Of a DNA stretch of 64,000 nt, positions 53,096 through 61,783 are shown piece by piece. The notes below the pieces were generated by a model that did no database searches, was not told the DNA's origin, and saw nothing but the letters and a program-made list of their open reading frames with translations. Made by a program: the position numbers and the translations under genes. Source of the DNA: Bacillota bacterium (lineage in GTDB: Bacteria > Bacillota > Clostridia > Oscillospirales > Ruminococcaceae); contig JAEWWT010000014.1 of assembly GCA_023396225.1 (NCBI GenBank), positions 212,601 through 276,600 on the forward strand, read 5' to 3'. Numbering within the stretch: the stretch's first letter is position 1; every line of letters begins with the position of its first letter.

Positions 53096-54304
53096 ATGAT
53101 TATTCTCGTAGTAAACGCAGGTAGTTCTTCACTGAAATATCAGCTTCTTAATATGGACGATGAAAGTGTCATCGCTAAAGGAAACTGTGACAGAATTGGT
53201 ATAGGCGGACATATATCGCATAAAACCTTTGACGGAAGAACAGTAGATTTGGACTGCGATTTTCCTACACATACGGAAGCTTTTGAAAAACTCGTAGAAG
53301 TACTTACAACTGGTGATGCTGCTGTTATCAAGTCAATGAGCGAAATTTCTGCTGTTGGTCACAGAATAGTTCAGGGTGCTGAAATATTCAACAAGACTAC
53401 GCTTGTAACTGATGAAGTTATCCAGCAGATAGATGATCTCAGTGAACTTGCACCTGTTCACAACCATCCTCATGCTCTTGCTCTCAGAGCCTGCAAAAAG
53501 GTTCTCCCTGCAAACGTTCCTCAGGTAGTTGTATTTGACACTGCCTTCCATCAGACAATGCCTAAGAAAGCATATATGTTCGGACTTCCTTATGAAATCT
53601 ATGAAAAGTATCATGTACGTAAATATGGATTCCATGGTACATCACATCGTTTTGTAACCGCCGCTCTTGCAAAGGCTATGGGCAGAGATGTCGAGGATCT
53701 TAAGATTGTTTCATGTCATCTCGGAAACGGCTCATCAATTACAGCTGTAAACGGCGGACAATCCGTTGATACATCAATGGGATTCACTCCTCTTGACGGT
53801 GTTATCATGGGAACGAGATGTGGTTCAATTGATGCATCTGCTGTTACATTTGTTGCAAAGAAGCTTAACCTCTCACCTGCTGAGATGAGTGATTTTCTTA
53901 ACAAACAGTCAGGTTTCCTTGGAGTATCGGGTATCTCAAGCGACAACAGAGATATCTGTGCTGCTGCGAAGAAAGGTAACGAACAAGCTGCTCTTGCAAG
54001 CGAAATCCTTTGCTACCAGATTAAGAAGTATATTGGCGCATATTCAGCTATTATGAACGGCGTTGACGCTATTATTTTCACAGGTGGAATCGGTGAAAAT
54101 GCTCCAGAAATACGTGAAGGCGCACTTAAGGATATGGACTATCTTGGAATCAAGATTGATTTTGCTTTGAACGAGACAATTCACGGCAATCTTACAAAGA
54201 TTTCAACTCCTGATTCAAAGATTGAAGTATGGGTAGTTCCTACAAATGAAGAACTTCTCATTGCCAGAGATACACTTGCACTTGTTACAGGTAAGAATGT
54301 ATAA
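53096..54304 (+). CDS. ackA: Acetate kinase
   Basis: 402 residues. VNAGSSSLKYQLL, VGHRIVQGAE, VVFDTAFHQTMP, YGFHGTSHRFV, HLGNGSSI and FTGGIGENAPEIRE are all present. It converts acetyl phosphate to acetate with ATP formation, the main energy-conserving step of acetogenic fermentation. The frame is open 17 codons upstream, but ATG 53096 with GAAAGGA is used. No pta gene is adjacent. Confidence 0.97.
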   Translation: MIILVVNAGSSSLKYQLLNMDDESVIAKGNCDRIGIGGHISHKTFDGRTVDLDCDFPTHTEAFEKLVEVLTTGDAAVIKSMSEISAVGHRIVQGAEIFNKTTLVTDEVIQQIDDLSELAPVHNHPHALALRACKKVLPANVPQVVVFDTAFHQTMPKKAYMFGLPYEIYEKYHVRKYGFHGTSHRFVTAALAKAMGRDVEDLKIVSCHLGNGSSITAVNGGQSVDTSMGFTPLDGVIMGTRCGSIDASAVTFVAKKLNLSPAEMSDFLNKQSGFLGVSGISSDNRDICAAAKKGNEQAALASEILCYQIKKYIGAYSAIMNGVDAIIFTGGIGENAPEIREGALKDMDYLGIKIDFALNETIHGNLTKISTPDSKIEVWVVPTNEELLIARDTLALVTGKNV

Positions 54305-54315
54305 TTAAATTACTT

Positions 54316-54347
54316 AAGGGGCTGATTGATTCAGCCCCTTTAATTTA
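54316..54347 (+). terminator. Terminator after ackA
   Basis: AAGGGGCTGA / TCAGCCCCTT stem (54316-54325 with 54331-54340) with a TTGAT loop, then TTAATTT. Confidence 0.85.
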
Positions 54348-54370
54348 CAGCTTACTCACAGAAATTTCAC

Positions 54371-54408
54371 CCTCTGCGGAGGCTGGCAGGGCTTTCCAGT
54401 TGCCCTGC
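54371..54408. repeat. GC-rich double hairpin in an AT-rich intergenic region
   Basis: CCTC-TGCG-GAGG (54371-54382) is followed by GCAGGGC / GCCCTGC (54386-54392 with 54402-54408). Base composition stands out sharply from the surroundings, as in REP-like or processing elements. It may serve as terminator for the leftward gene at 54457. Confidence 0.5.
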
Positions 54409-54456
54409 ACCTTCGAAAAAAACAATTATTACTTGTTTGTAACATAATAATATTAT

Positions 54457-55017
54457 TTAAAACGTAATTATAGTTGTATAAATTGTGTCTGCTATTGTTA
54501 TTGCAAGAAGTGAGTAAGCAATTATTTTTAGTTTTATATTGCTTATTTGATTGAAAAGCTTACACAGATTCGGATGAAGAATCTTCAAGAGGAATATGCA
54601 TGCTGCTCCGAAAATCAGGCATATTACAACAGATACCCTTCCGTTAATATCTAGCTTCATATAAGAATAGTTCCAAAGCTCAAGATTAAAGCATTTTTCA
54701 AGTATGTATGACGCTATGTATTCAAGCACTCCGATACAAAGTGTACATAGTAAATAAAGAATTGGTAAATTAAATTTCAATTTTCCAAGTGTGAAGATAA
54801 TAAAAAAAGAAAAGAAACCGTATATCGGGCAGATTGGCAAGTGAAGAAATCCTCTTTCTGCAAACTGTCCCCATGCAATAGAAGTATATATAGTTTCATA
54901 TGTCCAGCCGATGAATGCAAACACCAGAAATTCCAGTATGTAGACAGGAATATTATCTTTGAATGTTCTTGCAGGCTGTTTTATTTCAGTTTGTTTCGCA
55001 AGTAAAGCCGTACTCAT
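54457..55017 (-). CDS. CmpB-like putative ABC transporter membrane protein (PF06541 type)
   Basis: 186 residues with about five membrane helices. FAFIGWTYETIYTSI, ERGFLHLPICPIYGFFSFF, and ELWNYSYMKLDINGRVSVVICLIFGA match the PF06541 pattern (GW-YE, RGFL-PICPIYG, W-YS...NGR). The family's ABC transporter link is only by annotation tradition; no ATPase lies nearby. AGGAGGACAAAATG gives a confident start. Confidence 0.8.
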   Translation of the reverse strand: MSTALLAKQTEIKQPARTFKDNIPVYILEFLVFAFIGWTYETIYTSIAWGQFAERGFLHLPICPIYGFFSFFIIFTLGKLKFNLPILYLLCTLCIGVLEYIASYILEKCFNLELWNYSYMKLDINGRVSVVICLIFGAACIFLLKILHPNLCKLFNQISNIKLKIIAYSLLAITIADTIYTTIITF

Positions 55018-55090
55018 TTTGTCCTCCTGTTTGATTATTTTATTGAATATATTATAGCATAACTTTGTTTAATATGAAATGTGTAAATAA

Positions 55091-55136
55091 AAAATGCTTA
55101 TATTACAGAAATTTTCATCTGTAATATAAGCATTTT
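55091..55136. terminator. Terminator after the von Willebrand A protein gene, usable from both sides
   Basis: A perfect 18-bp stem (55091-55108 with 55119-55136) with a ten-base loop, A-run and T-run on opposite sides. Confidence 0.93.
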
Positions 55137-55146
55137 TCTATTTTTT

Positions 55147-57696
55147 TCAGTAAATGCAAAGCTGTTGATTTTCGCCGTTGTATGATGCAACATACTGCTT
55201 TTGCGCAGTATTGTTTTCATCAAAAACTTCAGAGCCAGTAATTGTGATATATTTCACTTTTTCAGGGAAATCACAGTCGTATACTTCAATTTTATACTGG
55301 TTTGCCGATTCTTCTGATTTAAGAAATCTTATGCCAACAACGGTTTTGTTTCCTATTGTTAGTATTGCTGGTCTGCCTTCACTTAAATCATTTGTAAGTG
55401 CTATAAAAGCATCCTCGCCTTCATAACCGAAGTCATGGAATTTAAGCTTATTATCTAGATACATATTCTGATAATATGAAATTGCCTTAATGACATTTGC
55501 ATCAGAGCCGGCATAAATTTCAGGGGAAATGTAGATACAGTCCGCAGTATCAATTCTGCCAATATCGTTGAATGTTATTTTTCTAAACAGACTTTCAATA
55601 CTATTGTCATCTTCAATTTTAAAATCAAAGTCAATAGCGGAAATTCCAAGCTGATTCTGAGTAATCATAGTTCTTGCTTTTGTTGTATACATGAGATGAC
55701 CGTCTTTAATTGAGAAGTAATCTCTGTTATCATTTCGCGCTGTCTGCATTGCATATGCATCAAGAACAGGACAATGCCAGTCAGAAAGGTTAGTCCTCTC
55801 GTCTTCCATAAGAGTTGAATCAGCTAAGTCATATCCAGGAACAGTATATCCGCTTTGTGTTACAAAGCTTTCTTTGCTTGCTTCAAGATCGCCGGAGTAA
55901 TACTTTGAAACAAACTGTGAGATACCAAATGATGTTCCGCCAAATGAATTGGATGAGCGGAAATTCTTATACTTAATTGCGTTGCTCTCAATGTTGAAGC
56001 CGCTGTCTGCAATAACGGCTGATTTGACGGTATCAGTAGAGTCTGTATCCTTAATTTCTTCAGATACTTCAACATGGTTATATGTTGTAAAGCTTTGAAT
56101 TTTATTATAGATATCTTCAAGTGCATCAGCATTTGTCGCTTTAAAATACATACCGTTCGTGTCATCTGCAATTGAGTTGAGATAAGATGTGTCGAGAGTT
56201 TTTCCAAGACCGATAGTAATAACTGTAATATTATTTTCGATACAAAGCTCTCTTACACTCTGCTCATTTTTATCATTTATTTCAGATGGCATTCCGTCTG
56301 TCAGAACGATTATAAAGTTCTTGTATTCCTTACCTGTATTAAATTCCTTTGAACACTTGATTATGCTTTCAGCAATTTCAGTTCCAGTAAAATTCTCCTG
56401 ATATGTTTTTAATTCCTCAACAACTTTTTTTATCTGTTCCTTATCATCACTGATTTTTGATAATGAAGTATAATCCGAAGTGAATTTCCCTGCCCCAAAA
56501 AGAGTATTTTCATCAAAATGATCAAGCATATTAACCACAAAATCAACACGCTTAAAGTCAACATCATTTTCTTCCGAATTTTCACAAAGTTCTTCGCTGA
56601 ACATTGAACCTGAGTTATCAATAAGGAAGAATACCTGTGTTTTATATTCGGAAGCATTTGCAGAAATATCTCCGAGAGCATAAATTCCGTTTTCAGAGAT
56701 TTTTGCGCTGACAGTGCGGCTGCTAGTGCTTACAGTTGATTCAATAGGAGTAAATTTATTGCTTTCATTATCAAACTTGAGTATAGTCAAAGAAGATTTA
56801 TCAGAATCCCATTTTTTGAGCATGTTATCATTATAACTGAATGATAATTTTACATCTGCATTTTTTGCATTGATATTAAACTCATATGCATTGGAAATCA
56901 AACCAATTGCACCATTAAGACTTATGTTTTCGGTTGTCTCAAAATATGTACCATAGATATCCGGATTTCCCTTGACAGTTAATTTAGCCTCTTTATTTTC
57001 AATTGTTTTTGAAACTTCAGTCAGTATATCACCGTTGTCTCTAAGAGGATCAAGACCAAAATATATTTCTGCGCCGTCGGAAATTCCGTCATTATCACTG
57101 TCTGAAAATGTAGGATCAGTCTTTGACTCATTGATTTCATAACTGTCCGACAACCCATCACTGTCATTGTCAAGGAGATATGGGACAAGGTTATATTCAG
57201 ACTTTTCCTCAAGTGACATAAGACCGTCAGAAAGTGAGGCAGCAATAATTTTATTTTCTCCCGTAAGACTATTTATACCGTTTTCAATTTTATTAATTAA
57301 TTCGTCTTTTGAATGTTTATAGTTTACAAAAGCAGAAGCGTAAACTAGAACAGCACAAACAATAACTCCGATGCCTATTCTTGCAATAATCTTTCTCTTT
57401 TTGACATGAACAGTATCATATTTTTTGAATTTTTCAACCTTATGTGAAAAGAAAAGATTATCAGAATCCTCCGTTGATTCAGGTTTTTCAGTTTTTATCT
57501 GTTCAACCTTTTCCTTGAATTCTTCATATCCGTCAACTTTTTCTCTGTCTCTCATTGAAGAAAGTTTTATTTTAGATGTATCAATATCTTTTAAGTCAAA
57601 TTCGTCAGATTGTGAAGGCTTTTTTTCAATCGGAGGAAGAGTTTTTTTAAGAATATTATTAAAAGATTGTCTGTTGGAACCATCAGTTTTTTTCAT
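55147..57696 (-). CDS. Large membrane-anchored surface protein with calcium-binding repeats and a von Willebrand A domain
   Basis: 849 residues. Residues 1-102 are charged and cytoplasmic; one helix spans 103-124. The outside part begins with two Asp-rich TSP3-like calcium repeats (DNDSDGLSDSYEI, DSDNDGISDGAEI, about 176-210). A von Willebrand A domain follows from about 352 with an intact MIDAS DNSGS (360-364). The C-terminus (about 700-849) resembles a papain/C39-like fold: GRPAILTIGNKTVVGIRF and YKIEVYDCDFPEKVKYITI. The usual catalytic His position is occupied by Lys/Thr, so it is probably inactive. Likely adhesion or a cell-surface complex; not identified further. Confidence 0.8.
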   Translation of the reverse strand: MKKTDGSNRQSFNNILKKTLPPIEKKPSQSDEFDLKDIDTSKIKLSSMRDREKVDGYEEFKEKVEQIKTEKPESTEDSDNLFFSHKVEKFKKYDTVHVKKRKIIARIGIGVIVCAVLVYASAFVNYKHSKDELINKIENGINSLTGENKIIAASLSDGLMSLEEKSEYNLVPYLLDNDSDGLSDSYEINESKTDPTFSDSDNDGISDGAEIYFGLDPLRDNGDILTEVSKTIENKEAKLTVKGNPDIYGTYFETTENISLNGAIGLISNAYEFNINAKNADVKLSFSYNDNMLKKWDSDKSSLTILKFDNESNKFTPIESTVSTSSRTVSAKISENGIYALGDISANASEYKTQVFFLIDNSGSMFSEELCENSEENDVDFKRVDFVVNMLDHFDENTLFGAGKFTSDYTSLSKISDDKEQIKKVVEELKTYQENFTGTEIAESIIKCSKEFNTGKEYKNFIIVLTDGMPSEINDKNEQSVRELCIENNITVITIGLGKTLDTSYLNSIADDTNGMYFKATNADALEDIYNKIQSFTTYNHVEVSEEIKDTDSTDTVKSAVIADSGFNIESNAIKYKNFRSSNSFGGTSFGISQFVSKYYSGDLEASKESFVTQSGYTVPGYDLADSTLMEDERTNLSDWHCPVLDAYAMQTARNDNRDYFSIKDGHLMYTTKARTMITQNQLGISAIDFDFKIEDDNSIESLFRKITFNDIGRIDTADCIYISPEIYAGSDANVIKAISYYQNMYLDNKLKFHDFGYEGEDAFIALTNDLSEGRPAILTIGNKTVVGIRFLKSEESANQYKIEVYDCDFPEKVKYITITGSEVFDENNTAQKQYVASYNGENQQLCIY

Positions 57697-57700
57697 ATTA

Positions 57701-57823
57701 ATCTCCGTTCCTTTTTTACTATTTATTCCGATCTTAAACCTGAACTGAGTTTTGCTAAACAGAATTACTGCTCTTTTACTAGCAGAAAAAAATAAATAGC
57801 TGCGTGAAAAGTATTCTTCACGC
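57701..57823 (-). ncRNA. Repeated structured leader element, copy before the von Willebrand A protein gene
   Basis: It aligns end to end with 49103-49221. Hairpin GCGTGAA / TTCACGC (57817-57823 with 57802-57808). Outer stem GCTATTTATT / AATAAATAGT (57791-57800 with 57718-57727), where GTT/AAC of the other copy is ATT/AAT here. Inner CTGCT/AGCAG hairpin. The segment AACTCAGTTCAGGTT is the best conserved. It ends at the ribosome-binding site. Confidence 0.7.
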
Positions 57824-58033
57824 TAATACCACACCTTAAGGTTTCATATATAAAAATTTATGTAAAATGAAAGCATAAATAGAGTAATTTCAAATGACTA
57901 TACCACTAAGCAACTCGAAACTAAGACTATTTTACACTTTTAAGGTAAACAATAAGATTGATTTCTACATAATTCTAACATATAATAATGTTCTCGTCAA
58001 TTAATAATTACTCATTTATGACAGAGTAACTTT
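57824..58033. other. AT-rich intergenic region upstream of the repeated leader
   Basis: No gene found. The leftward promoter for the von Willebrand A gene should lie here; candidates with weak -35 boxes exist but none is clear. Confidence 0.35.
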
Positions 58034-58076
58034 GAAAAAGCTGCCTGTCCGAAAGCAATCCAGGCAGGCAGCTTAA
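58034..58076 (-). terminator. Terminator of the Na/Pi cotransporter gene
   Basis: AAGCTGCCTG / CAGGCAGCTT stem (58038-58047 with 58065-58074) with additional inner pairing, and TTTTTC on the leftward side. Confidence 0.88.
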
Positions 58077-58080
58077 TATT

Positions 58081-59883
58081 TTATAATGCGTATTTAGACA
58101 TGTATTTATCTGAAAGTTCGACATATTCCTTATTTTCGCCTTTATGAGCCGCCTGAATGTATTCATGTCTGTTAAGAATACTTTGATTTATAATATTGCC
58201 TATAATATAAACGGCAATATTTGAACAATGGTCGGATATTCTTTCTAGGTTAATAAGGATATCAAGGAAGCTGATTCCGCTTTCGACAACACACTTGCCT
58301 TGTTTAAGTCTTTCAATGTGTCTTGATTTGAGGGTTTCATTAAGGTAGTCTATAACTTCTTCAAGCGGTTCAATTGCAATGGCAACAGAAACATCATTGT
58401 TATTTACCGCATCTATCGCCATACTGATTATTTCTTCAACTGCTGACGAAATTTTATCAAGTTCTGCCATTGCTGATTCAGAAAAGGAAAGGTTATTCTT
58501 TTTAAGATTTTCAGCTGTTTCCATAATGTTAACTGCATAATCTCCGATACGTTCAAACTCACTGACTAGATGAAGAAGGAGTGTAACTCTCTTACTTTCG
58601 TAATCTGTAAGCTCACATTCTGTAAGCTTTATCAGATAGGCATTAAGTCTGTCTTCCATACGGTCGATAGAATCTTCATTTGTTTTTATTTTTTCAATAA
58701 GTTTTTCGTCATAATTTTTAAATAGCTTTCTGATACTTTTATAGTTTTTATCAGCAAGTTTTCCCATACTTATTGCTGCGCCATTTGCCTGCTGTATAGC
58801 AAGGAACGGTGATTTCAAAAGACGATCTTCAAGTGTTGCAAGAATAACCTGTTCTGAGCTTGATTCTTTTGAATCAGCAGTCTCGGCCTTTTCTTTTATA
58901 GTCCATGAAGCAAGCTTTACAAGAAGCTTATGGAAAGGAAGAAGCAGCAATGTAGCAGAAATATTAAAGAAAGTATGGAAGTTTGCAATACCGCCCATAT
59001 CTATTCTGTCAGACCAAAAGGAAAGACCAATTGTGTATTGAATTGCATAAATAACGACAAGGAAGAACATTGTTCCTATAATATTAAACCAGACATGAAT
59101 CATTGCAGATCTTTTTGCATTTTTCCCTGCACCTACACTTGCGATAATAGGTGTGACACATGTGCCGATATTCTGCCCCATTATTATTGGAAATGCCGAT
59201 GAAAAAGTAAGTACACCTGTTGTGGATATTGCCTGCAGAATACCGACAGATGCTGAAGAACTTTGTATAATTACTGTTACGATAAGACCAGCAAGTATTC
59301 CGAGAATAGGATTTGACATGGTTTCAAATGCTCTTCTGAAAGCTTCAAGCTCTGACAAGGGTTTTACTGCGTTTGTCATGCTTATCATACCTGTAAAAAG
59401 TACACCCAGAGCTATAAAAACTTCACCCATTGTTTTAATTTTGTCTTTCTTTGCAACCATGAATAACAGTATACCTACCAAAGCAAGCATAGGAGCAAGC
59501 ATTTTTGGAGTTAGAAAGTTCATAAAACTGTTTACGCTCTCGTTTTTTTCAAGGTCTCCAAGTCTTAGGATTTGGCCTGTAATAGTTGTTCCGATATTTG
59601 CACCCATAATAACACCAACAGCTGATGAAAGTTTTAGAATACCTGCATTTACAAGACCTACTACTATTACAGTAGTTGCACTTGAACTCTGTACCGCTGC
59701 TGTAACCAAGGCACCGAGGAGAACGCTTAAGAAAATATTGCTTGTAAGCTTTTCAAGAATTTTTTCAAGATGTCCGCCGGAAGCTTTTTCAAGGTTGCTT
59801 CCAAGTACTGTCATTCCATAAAGAAATAACGAAAGTCCGCCGAGCAATTGTACAATGATTGTAATGATTTCATTTGAACTCAT
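58081..59883 (-). CDS. Na+/phosphate cotransporter family protein with PhoU-like C-terminal domain
   Basis: 600 residues. The membrane half holds the two inverted Na_Pi_cotrans repeats: LGALVTAAVQSSSATTVIVVGLVNAG and GLIVTVIIQSSSASVGILQAIS, each with the QSSSA signature. From about residue 370 it is helical and PhoU-like (SEFERIGDYAVNIMETAENLKK, LERISDHCSNIAVYII). It imports phosphate coupled to sodium, with the PhoU part probably regulating it. GAAGGAG precedes the ATG. Monocistronic. Confidence 0.93.
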   Translation of the reverse strand: MSSNEIITIIVQLLGGLSLFLYGMTVLGSNLEKASGGHLEKILEKLTSNIFLSVLLGALVTAAVQSSSATTVIVVGLVNAGILKLSSAVGVIMGANIGTTITGQILRLGDLEKNESVNSFMNFLTPKMLAPMLALVGILLFMVAKKDKIKTMGEVFIALGVLFTGMISMTNAVKPLSELEAFRRAFETMSNPILGILAGLIVTVIIQSSSASVGILQAISTTGVLTFSSAFPIIMGQNIGTCVTPIIASVGAGKNAKRSAMIHVWFNIIGTMFFLVVIYAIQYTIGLSFWSDRIDMGGIANFHTFFNISATLLLLPFHKLLVKLASWTIKEKAETADSKESSSEQVILATLEDRLLKSPFLAIQQANGAAISMGKLADKNYKSIRKLFKNYDEKLIEKIKTNEDSIDRMEDRLNAYLIKLTECELTDYESKRVTLLLHLVSEFERIGDYAVNIMETAENLKKNNLSFSESAMAELDKISSAVEEIISMAIDAVNNNDVSVAIAIEPLEEVIDYLNETLKSRHIERLKQGKCVVESGISFLDILINLERISDHCSNIAVYIIGNIINQSILNRHEYIQAAHKGENKEYVELSDKYMSKYAL

Positions 59884-60163
59884 TTTCTAACTCCTTCAAC
59901 TAATAAGTAGCTTTTAATTATTTTTTCTTCTTTTTTCACACAAAATAATTATATCAGTTTTAAACTGTTTTTAAAGTACTTTTAACATAATTTATAGAAA
60001 ACTTACAATTAATTTTTTTATTATATAAAAATAATAGCAAATATTTATATAAGCTTAAAATTACTAGTTATATATGGAAATATAATTATGTTCAATATAT
60101 CTGTACTCTAAGAATAACCCAAATAATACATTATATACCATATATTCTAATGCGCACAAAATC
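59884..60163. other. AT-rich intergenic region
   Basis: Very AT-rich sequence between the divergent Na/Pi gene and the tRNA promoter. It must hold the promoter of the leftward gene, not placed with confidence. No ORF, hairpin or known RNA is visible. Confidence 0.4.
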
Positions 60164-60192
60164 TTGACAAATTGAATGAGTAATGATATAAT
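60164..60192 (+). promoter_or_regulatory. Promoter of the tRNA-Leu gene
   Basis: TTGACA (60164-60169) and TATAAT (60187-60192) are separated by 17 bases, a consensus promoter 16 bases before the mature tRNA. Confidence 0.92.
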
Positions 60193-60208
60193 AACACTTG
60201 CTGATTAT

Positions 60209-60293
60209 GCGGATGTGGCGGAATTGGCAGACGCGCTAGATTTAGGCTCTAGTGGGTACCCCCGTGAGTGTTCAAGTCACTTCATCCGCACCA
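60209..60293 (+). tRNA. tRNA-Leu (anticodon UAG)
   Basis: 85 nt including an encoded CCA. Acceptor GCGGATG pairs with CATCCGC. The anticodon stem CTAGA/TCTAG closes a TTTAGGC loop with anticodon TAG. A long variable arm (TGGGTACCCCCGTG) and TTCAAGT in the T-loop mark a class II leucine tRNA reading CUN codons. Confidence 0.97.
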
Positions 60294-60298
60294 TATTG

Positions 60299-60335
60299 AA
60301 AAACCCCTTAACTACGTTGGTTGAGGGGGTTTTGT
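60299..60335 (+). terminator. Terminator of the tRNA-Leu gene
   Basis: CCCCTTAAC / GTTGAGGGG stem (60304-60312 with 60320-60328), flanked by A-run and GTTTTG. Confidence 0.88.
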
Positions 60336-60393
60336 TATTTGTTGTTAATTTGTAATAAAATGCGCTACTACGACACTACTACGACAATTATAC

Positions 60394-60433
60394 AAACAAA
60401 TCCGCCTACCCCGTAAAAGGAGTAAGCGGATTA
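60394..60433. repeat. Direct repeat copy 1 flanking the PLD-like gene (itself a hairpin)
   Basis: AAACAAATCCGCCTACCCC, then GTAAAAGGAGTAAGCGGATT. It folds as AATCCGC-TAC-CC / GG-GTA-GCGGATT with two mismatches, like a terminator. A near-identical copy lies at 61406-61443. Confidence 0.8.
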
Positions 60434-60492
60434 TTAAAATTGCGACTGTATATATCTATCAACTTGAACTCTATATTTGATTCAATTTTGAT

Positions 60493-61245
60493 TCAATTAT
60501 GATGATCTACATACAAACGTATAAATTCATTTGCAAATTTTTTAACGAATTCTCTATCAATTGCAGTAGCCCATGTTTCTCCATTATAATTAGCCGAAGC
60601 CGTCCAATTATACGACCCATGCATAACATAATCCATATCTATAATACAAAACTTGTCATGCATCCTATTATTTCCGTAATAACCAGAACGCTGCACTACC
60701 ACAGTGTCAAAATGATTTTGCAATTTTGACAGGAGTGCCTGATTTGATTCTTCATCAGATACGATAACTCTTATATTTACACCAGCTTCTTTCTTTGCCA
60801 AAAGCTCTCTGTAAAATGTTTCATTAGTAAACCATGCTACCGCTACCCATATTAAATACTTTGCATCCCTAATGCCTTGTACAACAGTATCTTGTATTTC
60901 ATCAAAAATGACGTCATTTTGAACAAGTTCATCAATATTTGAAGATATAATTCTTGGTCTTATTAGCACTTTATCTAGAGCATAATCTTTTGTTTCCTCG
61001 TATACATATGAGAAAATGTCTTTGATTTCTTTTTCGTGTGCATTAGCAGTATCTATTAATGGAACAGGAACCCTCAACTCAATATTTTCCCAGCGCTGTC
61101 CATCTCGGACTGCAAAAGCCCATTGAGGGACACTGTTGACAGTACTCCGACTAATTATTGGTAACAATAAAGGCTTTAAATCTTTATATTTACTATCAAA
61201 CCGTAGTGTGTTAATTAAAGTTTCTACAAACAACGTCTCATTCAT
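60493..61245 (-). CDS. Phospholipase D-like nuclease-family protein with one HKD motif
   Basis: 250 residues. The C-terminal half is a single PLD-like domain: AKYLIWVAVAWFTNETFYREL, VRVIVSDEES-like and the HKD motif RMHDKFCIIDMDYVMHGSYNWT (about residues 205-226). One motif per chain implies a dimer. The N-terminal 110 residues are unrecognised. No membrane helix. Single-HKD proteins are often nucleases and occur in accessory and defence regions; substrate not determined. ATG 61245 follows GGGAG by eight bases. The gene sits alone between direct repeats downstream of tRNA-Leu. Confidence 0.82.
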   Translation of the reverse strand: MNETLFVETLINTLRFDSKYKDLKPLLLPIISRSTVNSVPQWAFAVRDGQRWENIELRVPVPLIDTANAHEKEIKDIFSYVYEETKDYALDKVLIRPRIISSNIDELVQNDVIFDEIQDTVVQGIRDAKYLIWVAVAWFTNETFYRELLAKKEAGVNIRVIVSDEESNQALLSKLQNHFDTVVVQRSGYYGNNRMHDKFCIIDMDYVMHGSYNWTASANYNGETWATAIDREFVKKFANEFIRLYVDHHN

Positions 61246-61405
61246 TATTTTGTCTCCCATCATTTCAATATTAAGTTGTCACTGCTTATTGCAATAATTC
61301 TTTAATTTTATATTAAGTTTACTACATATCTTAACATTATTCAACATATTTTCCAACATTCTACACAATAAATAAAATAAATACAAGTGTTTTTATATTG
61401 ACAAC

Positions 61406-61443
61406 AAACAAATCCGCCTACCCCAAAGGAGTAAACGGATTCA
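61406..61443. repeat. Direct repeat copy 2 flanking the PLD-like gene
   Basis: AAACAAATCCGCCTACCCC, then AAAGGAGTAAACGGATTC. It matches copy 1 except for a three-base deletion (GTA or AAA) in the loop and one substitution. It suggests duplication or integration of the segment between. Confidence 0.8.
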
Positions 61444-61483
61444 ATTAAATTATATCTGTATTTTCAGAATTGTTATTACTCTC

Positions 61484-61552
61484 CTATTGAAGCTGAACAA
61501 GAACATTAACAAGCTTCTTTGGAAGAGAAACACCAATACGATAAATGTACAT
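61484..61552 (-). pseudogene. Short remnant reading frame
   Basis: A 22-codon frame on the minus strand (ending in SLPKKLVNVLVQLQ) directly follows the terminator hairpin of the ferredoxin gene and has no ribosome-binding site. It reads like the C-terminal end of a lost gene. Family not recognised. Confidence 0.3.
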
Positions 61553-61553
61553 A

Positions 61554-61600
61554 AAACATACCGCTCACCATGAAATTATTATGGTGAGCGGTATGTTTTA
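61554..61600. terminator. Terminator at the end of the ferredoxin gene
   Basis: AAACATACCGCTCACCAT / ATGGTGAGCGGTATGTTT (61554-61571 with 61581-61598) with a nine-base loop. The ferredoxin stop codon lies within its 3' arm. Confidence 0.9.
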
Positions 61601-61783
61601 GCTTTCAGTAATTATTACACTTACGGGGCAACCATCAGCAGCATCCTGTGCTGAGTCTTCATTTTCAGGAGTTGGCTGTTCATATACTTCTGATAAACCT
61701 TCATCATTCAAGCGAAAAACTTCCGGGCAGGCATCAATACATATGCCGCAGCCAATACAACCTTCTTCAATTCTTACTTTCAT
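61598..61783 (-). CDS. Ferredoxin with one 4Fe-4S cluster
   Basis: 61 residues. C-x2-C-x2-C-x3-CP (GCIGCGICIDACPEVF, residues 9-20) with a distant Cys in DGCPVSVI gives four cluster ligands plus a spare pair, as in Thermotoga-type monocluster ferredoxins. The highly acidic surface fits an electron carrier. GAGG lies eight bases before the ATG. Monocistronic. Confidence 0.92.
   Translation of the reverse strand: MKVRIEEGCIGCGICIDACPEVFRLNDEGLSEVYEQPTPENEDSAQDAADGCPVSVIITES

Noticed and set aside
60340..60393. Remnant of a phage-type integrase C-terminus downstream of tRNA-Leu
   Set aside because: The repeated CTACTACGACA text looks suggestive but gives no recognisable protein segment, and no tRNA-end duplication was found.
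60394..61443. CRISPR array
   Set aside because: Only two repeat copies about 1 kb apart with a gene between; no array is seen anywhere in the window.
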